64,000 nucleotides of DNA from Falciphora oryzae (GCA_000733355.1 JNVV01000003.1:1995780-2059779); one strand, 5' to 3'; positions 43,627 through 56,703 are shown, counted from the stretch's first letter. The notes: generated by a model not told the origin, from the letters alone. A program made the numbers and translations.

Positions 43627-45281
43627 GTCGTCCGAAACTTGCTGCTGTCGGAAGAAGAAGGACATCTTCCCCCCTCGCGCCCCTGCGGAAGGAGACGGCC
43701 CCCATACAAGTTTTTATTATAAATTTGCCCGACGGCTGGCGGAGCGTCTGCCTCTGCGGACAGCGGAGCTGCTTGGTGGGCTCTCAAACCAAGTCCGGGG
43801 AGGCCACCGTCGAGGGGCCCCGCAGCGCAGACATTTTTGACGGCAGAACCATGCGTCGATTGCACCCGTCGATTGCGTGATCGCCTAGCGCCCACTTCCA
43901 CCACACTCGGAGGCAAAAAAGGGTCGGCGTTCCTGCCACGGTCCCCAGGCACTTGCGCCGTCATACGTGTAATTCTTAGCCAATTAGAAAAAGTCAATTC
44001 CAGATGACAGTCGACCAGCGTTCGGCAAGCCAGCCAGCCTTCAGACCCCGAATGCAGGTTCAGGTCATCATCTAGACCGTTTCCCATCTTCCATTACTAC
44101 GAACTTCGGCCGACTCAGCTTCTCCCTTTCACGATTCGGCGGTTCCCCCGCAAGCAGCTCACTGGCCGGTCTCTGCCCCGAGTCCTAGAATCCTTTCCCT
44201 GCTATTCTAGTGGCGTGAACTTTTGTGATTGTGATGAAGCAAGATACCAGCCAGCCAGCATATCGAAAGTGCATCCAACCAACCCATGCTTCAGACGTTG
44301 AGGCCATTTACGTCCCGCGCAGTGCGCGCCTGGCACATAGATCTACCTGGTAGGTATTTGTAAGACATTTGTGTGTCTGTCTCTTGTAGTTCGGGATTTG
44401 CACATTGCGCCGCCATGGCAGCAAGCATCCATCTCGCCTCATTATCACGCCCTTTTGATAGTGCGGCTCGGTGCGGCTCTCGGCCAAATGGCGGCAGCCG
44501 CACAACTCAACAACATCCACCAGCAGCAAGCCAAGGCAGGGGTTTCCGTGTTGGAGCGTCCACGCTGGATGCCACGTGCTGCGACGCCAAAGAATCTGGA
44601 CGTCCCCAAGTAAAGTACCTATTCAGTCTCTGCATCGACACAAAGCTCCTTGCCTCGACAACCCAGTCATGGCAGACAGAAATTACCCGAGCGGGATTGT
44701 GGATAGAAGACCCTAAGGCTAGAGAACTTCGTCAATCGCTGACTCAGCGCAGTCCTCAACTGCAGACTCAGGCCAAGCGCCAATTGAAGTGGCATGACCA
44801 AGGCCGTCGATCAGATGCGATATCACGCCCATGAGTTGAGTGAGGTCTTGTAGCACAAACTATAAAGCGGGAGCCCAGAAGTTGTTTAAGATGTTTTCGT
44901 GCCCTCTGCCACTTGAAATCAAAAGCACGAATCTTCATGCTCGCATCTTCTTGTTGGAGACCCTCCATCCTACGGTCTCCAAAGTTTCAAGAACTTAAAG
45001 CCACAACCTCTAAAGTGGGCGGCATCGTCTTGATGTAAGTTTCTGAGGGAGGAGGAGCTCAGGGAAAGGGGAAGCGCACGTCGCCCTGGTTTTGCTCTCA
45101 TAGGAATGGACCTGCATGTACGGCTCAGATCCTATAATGAATCGGCAAGCACGTCTAACTGTTGCACGTAAGCGGGAATCCTCATACACCCAGGAAAACA
45201 CCGCAGCTTTGGCCTGCGCCTCGGCGAATATTGCCGCAACGCCACATCGCAACGACGACACCGGCAGCATCACCCCCCAAA
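43627..45281. other. Shared divergent upstream region
   Basis: About 1.65 kb between divergent met5 and ribose-5-phosphate isomerase genes. Several open frames exist (for example 44373-44834 +), but none has domain content. It should contain the sulfur-regulated met5 promoter. Confidence 0.45.
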
Positions 45282-46145
45282 ATGGCGACTTCCGAGCAGA
45301 CACTGCTCATCGAGCTGGCCAAGAAGGCGGCCGCCTACACGGCCGTCAAGGACCACTTTGACCCGCGCTTCAAGCACGTTGGCATCGGCTCCGGCTCCAC
45401 CGTGGTCTACGTCGTCGAGGCCATCAAGGAGCTGCACCCCGAGTCCTCGGCCCACATGACCTTCTATACCACGGGCGCCGGGTCGCGCGCCCTGGTCGAG
45501 CGGCACGGCCTGGCCGTCGGCAGCCTGCAGGCCCTGCCCGCCGACACCCTGCTCGACGTCTACTTTGACGGCGCCGACGAGGTCGACGAGGACCTGAATC
45601 TCATCAAGGGCGGCGGCGCCTGCCTGTGGCAGGAGAAGATCGTCGCGCTGGCCTCGCGCACCTTCGTCTGCGTCGCCGACTACCGCAAGCTCGGCTCGCG
45701 CCTGGGCACCAACTGGAAGCAGGGCATCCCCATCGAGGTCCACCCCATGCGCATCAACCGGGTCCTGGCCGCCCTCGAGAGGCTGGGCTCCCGCGAGCCG
45801 ACCGTCCGCCTGGACCCAGCCGGGCCCGCCGCCCTGGTGACCGACAACCACATGCACATCATCGACGCCCCCTTCATGCCGCTCGTGCTCCCCGCCCACG
45901 ACGCCAACGTTGTGGGGGACGGCAGGGACGGCATCTGGAACGTCGAGAAGCTCGCGCGCGCGCTCAAGGACATTGACGGCGTGTGCGAGATTGGCCTGTT
46001 CTACGGCTACAGCGGCCTGGACAGGCCCGGCCAGGGCGGCGCACAGAAGCCCGTGGCTGCCTACTTTGGCATGGCCGACGGGAGCGTTCAGGTGCAGAAC
46101 CAGGGTGCGCCGCCCGTTACTATTACAACCCAGGAGGCGGTGTAG
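45282..46145 (+). CDS. rki1: Ribose-5-phosphate isomerase A
   Basis: Intronless, 287 aa, from the ATG at 45282 (MATSEQTLLIELAKKAAAYT). The frame is open further upstream but has no ATG. RpiA motifs: HVGIGSGSTVVYVVEAI (phosphate loop, about 31-47), DVYFDGADEVDEDLNLIKGG (catalytic acidic cluster), GACLWQEKIVALAS and VEVHPMRINRV-like IEVHPMRINRVLAAL. It converts ribose-5-phosphate and ribulose-5-phosphate in the non-oxidative pentose phosphate pathway in the cytosol. This supplies ribose for the nucleotide and NAD steps encoded elsewhere in the window. The C-terminus (about 35 residues, GGAQKPVAAYFGMADGSVQV) is fungal-specific. Strong GC bias at third positions, as in other highly expressed genes here. 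Confidence 0.95.
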   Translation: MATSEQTLLIELAKKAAAYTAVKDHFDPRFKHVGIGSGSTVVYVVEAIKELHPESSAHMTFYTTGAGSRALVERHGLAVGSLQALPADTLLDVYFDGADEVDEDLNLIKGGGACLWQEKIVALASRTFVCVADYRKLGSRLGTNWKQGIPIEVHPMRINRVLAALERLGSREPTVRLDPAGPAALVTDNHMHIIDAPFMPLVLPAHDANVVGDGRDGIWNVEKLARALKDIDGVCEIGLFYGYSGLDRPGQGGAQKPVAAYFGMADGSVQVQNQGAPPVTITTQEAV

Positions 46146-46632
46146 AACGGGATCGGTGTCCGGGTGAGGTGGACGGCACTTTTGAAGACAAGACCACGAT
46201 GTTACGATTTTAGATGAGAATCTGGCAAGGTTAACAAGGCCTGGCAAAGAAGAAAAGAAGCGTTTATTAAATACTGTAATGAACAAAATGCCGACTGCAA
46301 TGAAAACGAGAGTCAAAAACGGAGAATAAACCCTCCCCTGTTCGTCAGTCGTGGCCCCATCATTTCATTCTTTTTATTATACAACGCTAATGCTGGCAAT
46401 TGGGCTCCCCTTGGACAAATCGCTATGCTCATGATATCCTGCCTGGCTGCTCGTGATAAGCCACCTCCTCCTGCAGGGGCTGAGCGAGGGAGGCCGCCAA
46501 ATTGTTGGACTACTGACAAGGCTAGAAACTGTGTTATTCACCTCTTGTCTGCGCGGCCGGAAAGCTGACGAGTAGGTAAAAGACAAGGGTACGGCGCGCA
46601 CAGGTGCGCAAAGACGTCGCCGTCCCCGTCGC
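46146..46632. other. Convergent intergenic region
   Basis: Convergent 3' flanks of the isomerase and ypt6 genes, relatively AT-rich at 46250-46400. No gene is supported. Confidence 0.5.
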
Positions 46633-47819
<1,187 letters not shown>

Positions 47820-48576
47820 CTTGTCCTGTGTCGTTGATGACCTGGCCGAGGATGGCGTCGCGGTGGGATCGGGGAGGATATCTGAACTGTTGAATCTACA
47901 CCAGCAAGATCGGAGGCAGCGCGGGAACGTGGAGCGAAGGACGAGTCGAGAGAACCGTCGGCGCCGGATGCGGTCTAGGTTTCTATTCAGGGGTGGACGG
48001 CGGTCCGGCACGCGAATGGGGACAAGGGGGGTCCTGGGGAACCACTCAGAAGACCCAGCGACGGAGCCAACCCCAAAAGAGGCACAAACAATTGGCAGGG
48101 TCCCTGCTTTGTGAAGACCGAGAGGCTGGACTGGAAACTGGAGCGACAGCGGGAGCCTCGAGGTCTAACACAGGCTACACGATGTGGCTTATGACTGGTT
48201 CGGGACAGCAGGCAAGAAATAATTAGAGCCTGAGGGAACCTGTCTATCCGATGGTGATGGCAGCTCTCACTCCTTCTTCAACCCCTCCAGGCGAAAAAAA
48301 AAAAAATGAGGCGTCGACCGCTTGGGTGGCTGTGCGTTATCACATGATCAACTTCTGCCCGAGTCCAATCACTAATCCGACCAATCACAGCCCCAACACC
48401 CAAAGTTGATGAAATCCGTAAATGCATGAGAGATCGAGAAGGATTCGTCAACGCTCATTACTCCTGAACATCATTACCGTAACTGGAAGCCGCTAGTAGC
48501 GCTACGTCTAAGGCGAATGTCTTCGAGTTTACTGTCTATGACCGTCAAGTTTAGTTCGCCAAGTTGACGAACTTCG
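47820..48576. other. Intergenic
   Basis: Upstream region of ypt6 and 3' flank of the NAD+ synthetase gene. A short A-run lies near 48293-48306. No gene is supported. Confidence 0.5.
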
Positions 48577-50724
48577 CTACGCTTCTGTTACATGCCCCGC
48601 CTTCTTCCCGTTCTTCTCCATCTCCTCCATATGCCTCCTGATCTTGCTGAACTGCCATGGCCAGTTGACGACGTACAAGAAGGGCCGCAGGTCGTGCCTG
48701 TTGTCGTCCGGGTTGTATGCCGAGAGATGCACGCTGGGAGTGATGATAGTGGCCTTGTGGCGGTTGATGGCATAAAAGATGTAGAAGCGGAAGACCTTCT
48801 CGGCAATCTCCCTGGGGCCGAAGCCAGGACGCTCCTTCCACTGGCTTAGCAGGCGGAGGTAGGCCGACCAGGGACCCAGTTTGTCAACCTTGCGCAGGAT
48901 TCCAAAGTCGGAGAGCTCCGAGTAGGTCAAGCCCATCTCCTCCTCGTCCGCCTGAACGCCCGCCGATAGTGGAAGGAGCTCGGCAGAGGGAATGGCCTCG
49001 ATGAACTCGTCCATGATGGGCAGGCCCCAGGTGTCACGGGCCCAGCGCTGGAAGGATTTGGCATCGTTCTTGGAGATGGAGCCCAGGGGCGCAAGGTCGG
49101 CCGAGCTCGCATCGTACTTTGTGTAGTAGCCCCGCAGGTTTTCGTCGACGTTGCCGGACCCCAGCACAAGCAACGACGCTCCTGACCTGGGCAGGCCCCT
49201 GGCCTGGGTCGACAGTTGGGCGAGCTCGTACGAGACCACCAGCCTGTTCCTGGCTTGGATGTTTTGCTTCGCCAGGTTCTCGCTGGCCGACCCACCCTCG
49301 ACCTGGTACTTGGGCTTGAAGCCATTGAGGGCCTTTTGGATGATGGCCTCGTGGGCATCGACGACCTCGTCCATGTCGATGTCGGTGTGGTACGCCCCCA
49401 GGCGTTCGGCCAGCCGTTTAGCCCTCGACCTGGTCTCATCGGAGCTGTTCACGGTGCCCATGTAGCAGGTGTGGAGGAGCTTCGAGACGATTTCCTCGGG
49501 GCTTGCGGGGGTGTAGTTGTTGACGCCCACCACCTTGCGCAGTTCCTGCAGCGTGTTGTCTTCTCCGTTCTTGATGGAGAGCAACACCAGCTTCGCCATG
49601 CCGTAGACGAACAGGGCGACGGTGGAGCTGTCGAGGCCACCGGAGAGGGCGAGGAAGAAGCCGGCACCTGAGCTGCGGACGAGGTACTGCCACAGGTAGA
49701 CCGACGTGGCCATCCAGATCTCCTCCATGGGATCCAGGAGCTTGATGGGGATCTCGGTGGCGATTACCTTGCTGTCTGACACGAAGACGTGCTCGCTGGA
49801 GCGGGTCAGGGGAATATCGCACTCTACGCGTGGGTATTCGGGCTGGCGGGCGGCCTGGACATTGCGGCTAGCGCTGGTGCGGTAGCTGCGGACCCTTTCG
49901 AGGTCGACAGTGGCAACGGTGACCTCGACGGGCAGGAGCGAGAACTGGGAGCTCTGAGCCAGAACCTCGCCGTTCTGGATAATCATGCTGCTGCCGTCGA
50001 AGAGCATGCGGGCCTCGCCGTCGACGCCCGAGGCGTTTGCGTAAATGTAAAGCCCACCATTGCTCCTGGTGGAGTTGGAGATAAGATTGAGGCGCTTGCC
50101 GAGCTTGCGCAGCTCAGCATGGGAAGCGCTCGAGTTCAGGATGATCTCGGCGCCGTTAAGCCCAGAGAAGGTGGAGGGGTTTCGGGGAACAAACAGCTCC
50201 TCACACGTCTCGCACGAGACGGACGTGTCCGGGGTCTCGAGGATGAAGTCGCCGATAGGTACGGTGCTCTGGCCCGTGACGTCCTTGACGACCTGGTGGA
50301 GCTTATGGGTCTCGACCTGGCGCTCCTTGACCCACGCGGTGAAGTGGCGGGGCTCGCGGTACAGGCCGTCGCCGGCAAGCGACTGTTTGGCCCGGATGGC
50401 GTAGACTTTGCGGTAGGTGCAGAGGATGCGGCAGTTGTACTGCACGTTCCTGGTCCTCACGCCCATTCCCAGGTCGACGAGGATGTCCTTGCAGACGGGG
50501 TCGGCGATGATCTCGGCCAGGACCTCCCAGCTGTGCAGCTCCGTGTCGCTCTCGAGGTGGTGGTCGAGGCAGCCATAGCCCGGGATCTCGAGCTCGGGGC
50601 CTGTCCGCAGCGTGGCCCCCTTCTCCTTGGCAATCCTGATAGACTCAAGGATGCGATCGCGGTTTCCCACGAAATCCAGCGGCACACTCGGCAGAGTGGC
50701 CGCTGCTACTGTGATAAAAGTCAT
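48577..50724 (-). CDS. qns1: Glutamine-dependent NAD+ synthetase
   Basis: Intronless, 715 aa, the usual eukaryotic length. The ATG at 50724 gives MTFITVAAATLPSVPLDF, the family N-terminus; the frame is open further up but without ATG. The N-terminal nitrilase-type glutaminase has the Glu in GPELEIPGYGC, the Lys region near WVKERQVETHKL, and the nucleophilic Cys in SCETCEELFVPRNP. The C-terminal synthetase has the ATP pyrophosphatase P-loop ALSGGLDSSTVALF (about 362-375). It also has LVLGSGNVDENLRGYYTKYD and SADLAPLGSISKND. The enzyme amidates nicotinic acid adenine dinucleotide to NAD+ using Gln and ATP, with ammonia channelled between domains. It is divergent from NOP53, with 488 bp between the starts. 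Confidence 0.96.
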   Translation of the reverse strand: MTFITVAAATLPSVPLDFVGNRDRILESIRIAKEKGATLRTGPELEIPGYGCLDHHLESDTELHSWEVLAEIIADPVCKDILVDLGMGVRTRNVQYNCRILCTYRKVYAIRAKQSLAGDGLYREPRHFTAWVKERQVETHKLHQVVKDVTGQSTVPIGDFILETPDTSVSCETCEELFVPRNPSTFSGLNGAEIILNSSASHAELRKLGKRLNLISNSTRSNGGLYIYANASGVDGEARMLFDGSSMIIQNGEVLAQSSQFSLLPVEVTVATVDLERVRSYRTSASRNVQAARQPEYPRVECDIPLTRSSEHVFVSDSKVIATEIPIKLLDPMEEIWMATSVYLWQYLVRSSGAGFFLALSGGLDSSTVALFVYGMAKLVLLSIKNGEDNTLQELRKVVGVNNYTPASPEEIVSKLLHTCYMGTVNSSDETRSRAKRLAERLGAYHTDIDMDEVVDAHEAIIQKALNGFKPKYQVEGGSASENLAKQNIQARNRLVVSYELAQLSTQARGLPRSGASLLVLGSGNVDENLRGYYTKYDASSADLAPLGSISKNDAKSFQRWARDTWGLPIMDEFIEAIPSAELLPLSAGVQADEEEMGLTYSELSDFGILRKVDKLGPWSAYLRLLSQWKERPGFGPREIAEKVFRFYIFYAINRHKATIITPSVHLSAYNPDDNRHDLRPFLYVVNWPWQFSKIRRHMEEMEKNGKKAGHVTEA

Positions 50725-51212
50725 GGCTTTTAGGAATGGATCAGTGGTATCGCGAAACGAGGTGTGCTGTTCTGGCGACCGGCGGGGAGAAGTTAAGGAC
50801 CTGCCTGCCCGTCCTTTCCGAGGTAGTTGGGCAGAAGCAAACAAGACCTGCGTGCGTTACTCATGTTTAATATCATAGCTCGCCCACGAAAACACCGCAG
50901 TGACTTGAACGTGAGAGTCACCAAGGGGGCTTTGGGGAGAGACCTCGGGAAAGTGGGGCCGCGTGCATAAAGATAAGACACCGAAACCTCCATCCGTCTT
51001 ATCGCCAACCGACAAGGGTGGAATTTTTGCCCATTCCCCGCCAAAAGTTTTTTGGAGCGACTCCGACCGCAGGGACCAAAGTCCAAAATTTGATAGCATC
51101 GGCCAGCCTCCGTTTTCCTGGGGGATATCATCGACTCGCTACTGCTTCGACTCCTGCACGATCGCACTTCACTAACCGCAGGAAGGTTGGGCTCCGACTG
51201 TAGCTTGCAATA
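50725..51212. other. Bidirectional promoter region qns1 / nop53
   Basis: 488 bp between two divergent start codons, so both promoters and leaders are contained here. I could not place a TATA box with confidence. Confidence 0.6.
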
Positions 51213-52565
51213 ATGCCCGCAATCGGGCCCGTGTCGGCCGCCCCAGCGGCGCCGCAACAGTACAAACAGCCGTCGCGAAAGGGCAAGAAAGCATGGAGGA
51301 AACACGTCGACGTTTCCGAGGTCGAGAAGGGGCTTGAGAAGCGAAACGAGGAGATCATCCAGGGAGGCGTATACAAAGAGCGGCCGTCGGAGACGCTCTT
51401 CACCGTGGACACTGTCGGCGACGCCGCCATCCCCAAGAAGTTCCCCAAAGCCGTAAGGAAGACGCTGAAGGCCGACGAGATTATCGCCGCCCGGTCTGCC
51501 GTCCCTGCCGTATCGTCTAGGAAGCGGCCATCCGACAGCAAGGTCACGGATGGCGTGCTGCCGGTCAAGCGCGCCCGCAAGGACTATGTGTCGCAGAAGG
51601 AGCTGCACCGTCTGCGCAAGGTCGCCGACGGCCACCACGAGTCGACCATCGTCGTCGCTGACGCCACTTACGACCCCTGGGCCACCCCGGAGGTGCCCGC
51701 CGCCGGCCCGGTCGTCGTCGCGAAGAAGGGCGAGGAGCAGGAGCTCGAGTTCGTGCCCAAGCCGCAGAAGGCCAAGGCCCCCGAGACGCTGAGGCGCCAG
51801 CCCCTGTCGCTGGCCGCCAACGGCAAGCCGGTGCCCGCGGTGCCCAAGCCCCAGGGCGGATACAGCTACAACCCACTCTTCACCGAGTACGTCGAGCGCT
51901 ACAATGAGGAAGGCGCCAAGGCGGTCGAGGCGGAGAAGCAGCGGCTCGCGACAGAGGCGGCGGATCAGGCCAAGGCGGAGGCGGTCGCACGGTCCGCGGC
52001 CGACGCCGAGGCCGCCGAGGCGCGCGCCGACATGTCCGAGTGGGAGGAGGACGAGTCGGCGTGGGAAGGGTTCACGAGCGGCGGCGAGGATGCGGCGCCC
52101 AAGGCCAAGAAGCGCCCCGAGCGCAAGACGCAGGCGCAGCGCAACAGGATAAAGCGGCGCAAGGAGGAGGAGCGCCGGCTCAAGGAGAAGGCGGCACAAA
52201 AACTCAAAAACATACAACAGGCGCGAATCAAGGAGCTCGCGGCCGAGGTGGCGGAACGCGAACAGGCGGCCGCCTTGGCCAGGGTCGATATGAGTGACGA
52301 CGGCGAGGAGGGCGACGACAACGAGCTCAGGAGGCGCCAGCTGGGCAAGTTCAGGCTGCCCGAAAAGGATCTCGAGCTTGTTCTGCCCGACGAGCTGCAA
52401 GACTCGCTTAGGCTGCTCAAGCCCGAGGGTAACCTGCTCAAGGACAGATACCGCAGCCTGGTGGTCCGCGGAAGGGTGGAAGCTAGGAGGAGGATACCAT
52501 TCCACAAGCAGGGCAAGAGCAAGTTGACCGAGAAGTGGTCTCACAAGGACTTCCGCTTAGAATGA
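51213..52565 (+). CDS. nop53: Ribosome biogenesis factor NOP53 (GLTSCR2/PICT1)
   Basis: Intronless, 450 aa. The Nop53 family layout is clear. The N-terminus is basic (SRKGKKAWRKHVDVSEVEKGLEKR), followed by ERPSETLFTVDTVGD. The central segment is ADATYDPWATPE, then GYSYNPLFTEYVE. A long charged coiled-coil (EAEKQRLATEAADQAKAEAV, KRRKEEERRLKEKAAQKLKN) leads to the conserved end LPDELQDSLRLLKPEGN... RYRSLVVRGRVEARRRIPFHK. Nop53 acts in the nucleolus on pre-60S particles and recruits the Mtr4-exosome for 7S/5.8S rRNA processing; the interaction motif is expected near the N-terminus but was not verified. A long open frame lies antisense to it, which is a composition artefact. Confidence 0.95.
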   Translation: MPAIGPVSAAPAAPQQYKQPSRKGKKAWRKHVDVSEVEKGLEKRNEEIIQGGVYKERPSETLFTVDTVGDAAIPKKFPKAVRKTLKADEIIAARSAVPAVSSRKRPSDSKVTDGVLPVKRARKDYVSQKELHRLRKVADGHHESTIVVADATYDPWATPEVPAAGPVVVAKKGEEQELEFVPKPQKAKAPETLRRQPLSLAANGKPVPAVPKPQGGYSYNPLFTEYVERYNEEGAKAVEAEKQRLATEAADQAKAEAVARSAADAEAAEARADMSEWEEDESAWEGFTSGGEDAAPKAKKRPERKTQAQRNRIKRRKEEERRLKEKAAQKLKNIQQARIKELAAEVAEREQAAALARVDMSDDGEEGDDNELRRRQLGKFRLPEKDLELVLPDELQDSLRLLKPEGNLLKDRYRSLVVRGRVEARRRIPFHKQGKSKLTEKWSHKDFRLE

Positions 52566-52828
52566 GGGTCTGGGTGGTAATGCTTTGTTCTTGAGGGGGA
52601 ATAAAAGCCAACCAACTTGGCTAGTTCTTCCAACATGCATCATAAATGTCTCTGATATCTACCTGCATAAATGTGCCCTGCGAATGACCGCCGCAACTTA
52701 GTGAGAAGAGATTCCTGATCCCAAGAACGCCCAAGCCACCCGACTCCGTGATAACCCAACATCCGAGCTCATCCCTTTCCAGATAACGAACGCCACATGT
52801 TTAAATCAAGATCCCGCTCATACCCCCT

Positions 52829-55407
52829 TCAGAACCAAGCCGTTGGAGGCGACAACGAGTTAAGATTGGCCAGAATCAAATCATGATCCTCACCCCAGTT
52901 CGGTGGCGATTCCGGAGTGATAGGATTCTGCGCCTGGGCCTGCTGTTGGACCTGCCGAGAAAGTCCGCAACACTCATCTGTCCGCACCGGATCCATGAGT
53001 TCATCGAGTCTGAGCGTAAAGTTGCAGTCCTTCTCGGGAGGTAGCAGTGCTGGCTCCATCTTCCATGTTGCCAACATCTTTGACATCCAGCCCATTTGCG
53101 TTAGCCATGATTTGTCCCAACTATTTTCCTGTTTTGCCAGCAGAGGGTCTTTCAAAGTGGGTAAAACTTACAGCGGATGCGCTGGCAAAGAGCTCGCGCA
53201 GCTGCCAGAACGAGTCCTGCTTGATCGACCCGTCTGGCAGGTACGTGAGCAGAGACGCGGCTTTGTTCTCCGACGCGACCAGGTAGGGCCCAATGTTGGC
53301 AAGCTCCCCGCGGAGGGCCACGTCCAGGCTGCCCATGCCCTGCCGCATGGAGACGCGGCCGAGGATCATGATGGCGTAGAGATGTTGACCGACTAGCAAG
53401 TCAAAGTCAGCTTTGGACGTCGTAAATGGTCACAGAGAAAACATTATAAGCGGGGAGGGAAACCTTCCGGATAACTCACTCTCTGCGACGTTAAGCAGCT
53501 TGATGATATCATCCGGCAGCGCCAGGAACTCGTCCAGGAAGGCGTGACAGGCGCGGACGCACGAGATGATCAACTCAGACCGGTAAACAGACACGCACCA
53601 GTCGCAACAAGCCACCCCCTTGCGGTCGTGTCCTGGAGGCGTGTTCAGACTGATCTCGCTGATGTAGATGGGCAGGTAGAGGAAGCTCAGCTTGATGAAG
53701 GCTGCGTGTAACCCAAAGTGTGTGCGGTTAGCAAAGTCTGATAAACCTGATCCGTACCCTTGACCAGAAACTTTTGCTTAGGGACAGTAATAAAAAGGAC
53801 TGGGAACAGAACTTACGATTGGCCAAGATTTCTGGTGGCGTAGACTCTTTGAGTAGCGCCAGTCTTCGTTCGAAGGCTTTGGCCATGGCGTGGATTTTCC
53901 AGCCATCCATCTCGTCCATGCCGTCAGGGTCGCTGTACCCGAACATTGCCTCCACCTCCTCAGTGAATTGCTGTGTTCGAATAAAGTATATGAGGACATC
54001 ATCAGACGGCACCGTCTTGAGACTCGCGATGAGCTTGGCAGCCTCCTCGATCCGCCTGCTGTGTTTGAGCTGGTTCGGTTTCCTCACGGCTCTTGAGATG
54101 CTGCAGAAAAAGACCTTGGATCAGAAAAGATTTCACAAAAGGCGGGGGATTCATGGACGGTAGCGTACCAGTTGGAGACGCAGTAGCAGTAGAGATACGC
54201 TCGTATCCGCTCCAGATCATCCCAGAACTGAGGATTACTTTCGCGACTACTCTTTGCGAGACCAGCCTTCTGCAGACTCATATCGTGGATCTGGGAAAGT
54301 GCTGGAAGACCCAAGTCAATCGCCATCGTCACGGCGACCTGCGACATCTGGTACAGTTGATGGATGTGAGGGCGGGAGCAGCGATGATGCCTAGGAGAGT
54401 ACAAACATGTCAGTCCCCGAAAATCCAACAACTTGATTAAAAAATTGCTGATAGAAGTTTCTTACCATATGCAGAAGATGACTATTCCCTGGATAATGTC
54501 GATGCTTTTATGGCCAGCCACGATGACGTTCTGTGCGACAAACTGGCGAAACTCGTCGACCAGCTTCTCTTGCAGAGCACCGTCGACCGCGGTAGTAGCC
54601 ATGATAGCGAGCAGCATGCATGGCCGCTCGCGCCGAAGATATTCGAACGTCATGTGCGGGGCCAGCACGACGAAGGGCATGGAAAGGTCGCGGTCTTTGA
54701 AGGTAGCCAGGAGGCTTTCGCCCACTGCGAGGGAGACGATACCTTTGCTAAAGACGTCGTGCGATGAGAACATTGGCTCCACAGACATGGCCGGCGAGTT
54801 GGCGAAGTCAAGATCCGGAAAGATCATGTTGACTGGCAACTGCTGAGGGAGTTGGGACACGGCCGCCTCCTCGTGGTTGGGTGGGTTCAGGGGCAGCACA
54901 TCCAGCACCGACTTGGGCGTCTCTGTCGCTGCGTTCCTGGCGGCGATGAGAGCGATCAAGTTGTCTATCTTGTCCTCGACATCCTTGACCCGGGTGCGAC
55001 TTATGGGCGTCGACATCCCGTCAGCATATATGTGTGTATATCTAGTATATAGACACCTTCCTAGTATAGATGCAATGAGACTGGGACAACCTACGCTGCG
55101 GGCCTGGCGCGCTTGGGGCGAGCGAGAGCCTCTTCGAAGACACAGTCGAGGCCGTTACTAGAGCATCTAAACCACGGCGAAGTAAAGAGCTCAGCACCAT
55201 CCAAGGACAATAATCGGAAGCGGGTTGCGAGCCCAAGGGGCCAAGCGAACAAACCAACCTCTGGCAGCAGCGTTGGCGCTGTGGAGCCGACGTATCGAGG
55301 ATGCAGCGCGCTTTCAAAGCCCGACAGGCCTCACACGAACGACGCAGAGTCCCGGTCCTGGGCCTGGTGGCGTCGGAGGCCGGGGAATCAAAGACGGAGG
55401 TGTCCAT
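52829..55407 (-). CDS. Zn2Cys6 fungal-specific transcription factor
   Basis: Eight exons: 55259-55407, 55095-55166, 54466-54999, 54169-54390, 53817-54100, 53480-53701, 53172-53392 and 52829-53077; 650 aa, phase closing exactly. The zinc cluster spans exons 1-2: CEACRALKARC, twelve residues, then CQRCSSNGLDC. This gives C-x2-C-x6-C-x12-C-x2-C-x6-C, a normal GAL4-type spacing. A basic linker (EEALARPKRARPA) and a short coiled coil (RVKDVEDKIDNLIALIAARN) for dimerisation follow. Then comes the middle homology region (MSQVAVTMAIDLGLP, YLYCYCVSNWCISRAVRKPN), typical of the fungal_trans family. The C-terminus is Gln/Pro-rich. It is a nuclear DNA-binding regulator; the target pathway is unknown and neighbours give no clue. 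Exon 8's acceptor (TCAAAG) is the least certain junction. Confidence 0.85.
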
Positions 55408-56703
55408 TTTGGCTGCGCCGAGATGGTTCCGGCGTGTTGAACCTAACGGGAGTCAGGGGGCAGGGCTGTTGTGTGGCCCTCGCATTCAGCGCTGATTGAG
55501 CGTCTTGTGGGCGGAATCCAACCAGAATAACGTCAAATCAACGCTCGGCGTTGTTGAGAGTTCACCAACGCGGAGCAAAATGGAATCAAGGCCTCAAGTT
55601 GCTTGGGTGGTGTAGTGTCTGCAAGTTACGAAATATCGAGAGGGCAGCGTAGAGCGTCTCATCCCGGCCGCAGTGTAAGTCGAAGTGGGCGACACCAAGA
55701 CGTCCAGGAGTTGCGGCGTGAAGTTTTGGCTCCGAGATTCCGGAATCCTTGCTGAAGCGTCGAATTCCGCCAGGCGTGTGCGCCTCACGCTTACCAACCA
55801 CCGGAGCCTCGAACAATGGTGCCACGGAACGTGGGTGGAATTTCATGTTTGCTGACACCCATTGAATGCAGGCCAGCCACGACCAAATCACTCAAGAAAC
55901 ACATAAACAGCAGCTCCCTCTCACTGTGCTGATGGGTGATTGAGAGTAATCGGACCGGACTGTCCTCAGGCAGGAAAATAAAAATAAAAAACGCGATTGA
56001 AACGGAGAGTCCCCAACAGGCTAAAGCTGAATCGGCGTGTCCTGCTGTATAGCCCTTTAGCACAGGAGTAAAGTTGAGACCGATTCACGTTCATCTTGGT
56101 CGGGCTCCATTGACGATGGAAATAGATCCAGGGCGACTGTGCCGGCCGGCTTCCACGGGAAGGAAAAAAAAAAACGTCTCAATCAGCAACCACTTGCCAC
56201 CCAAGCTGCCATTTGACCCACGCGCACCAAGATTTAGGAAGCACGCTCATTATGAAGACTTCATGACATCCGAATACTGGCTGTCAATCTGTTCGCGATA
56301 TCGGCAAATGCAGCCCCTATCTCCTCGGTCTCCGACAGCTGTCACTCGCTGACCACGACCCAAGCCGCTGGATCTGTGGCATCATTACGGTGGCGCCACT
56401 TATGTCAGCGCCGGTTGCTCCTCTGTTGGCCGAGCTATCTGCCCCTGGGCGTCTCCATCATTCCCGCAATCGACCCGCAATGACGCACCACGACTTTCGC
56501 GAGGGAAAGCGCCGCCAACTTGGACGTCGCGACGGGTTTCATCGCCCCTTTCCAACAACAATTCAGCAACCAAAGTCAATTCCGTGCCCCTGTGGGATCT
56601 CCGACCTTGGATGGGCACAGTCGCGCGTGAATCGGCCACGGCGATGCTCTCTTAGCTCCTAATCGACCAACCCGTCGTGATTTGAGCTTGAACGGCGCCT
56701 GCG
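55408..56703. other. Shared divergent upstream region
   Basis: About 1.3 kb between the divergent transcription factor and NADH dehydrogenase genes. Small A-runs lie at about 55976-55990 and 56162-56175. No gene is supported. Confidence 0.5.

Noticed and set aside
44373..44834. 153-residue plus-strand frame upstream of the isomerase
   Set aside because: No domain or signal, and several equally long overlapping frames exist there.
50793..52544. 583-residue open frame antisense to nop53
   Set aside because: Leu/Arg/Gly-rich composition expected from the reverse complement of a GC3-biased gene; the sense strand encodes a clear family member.
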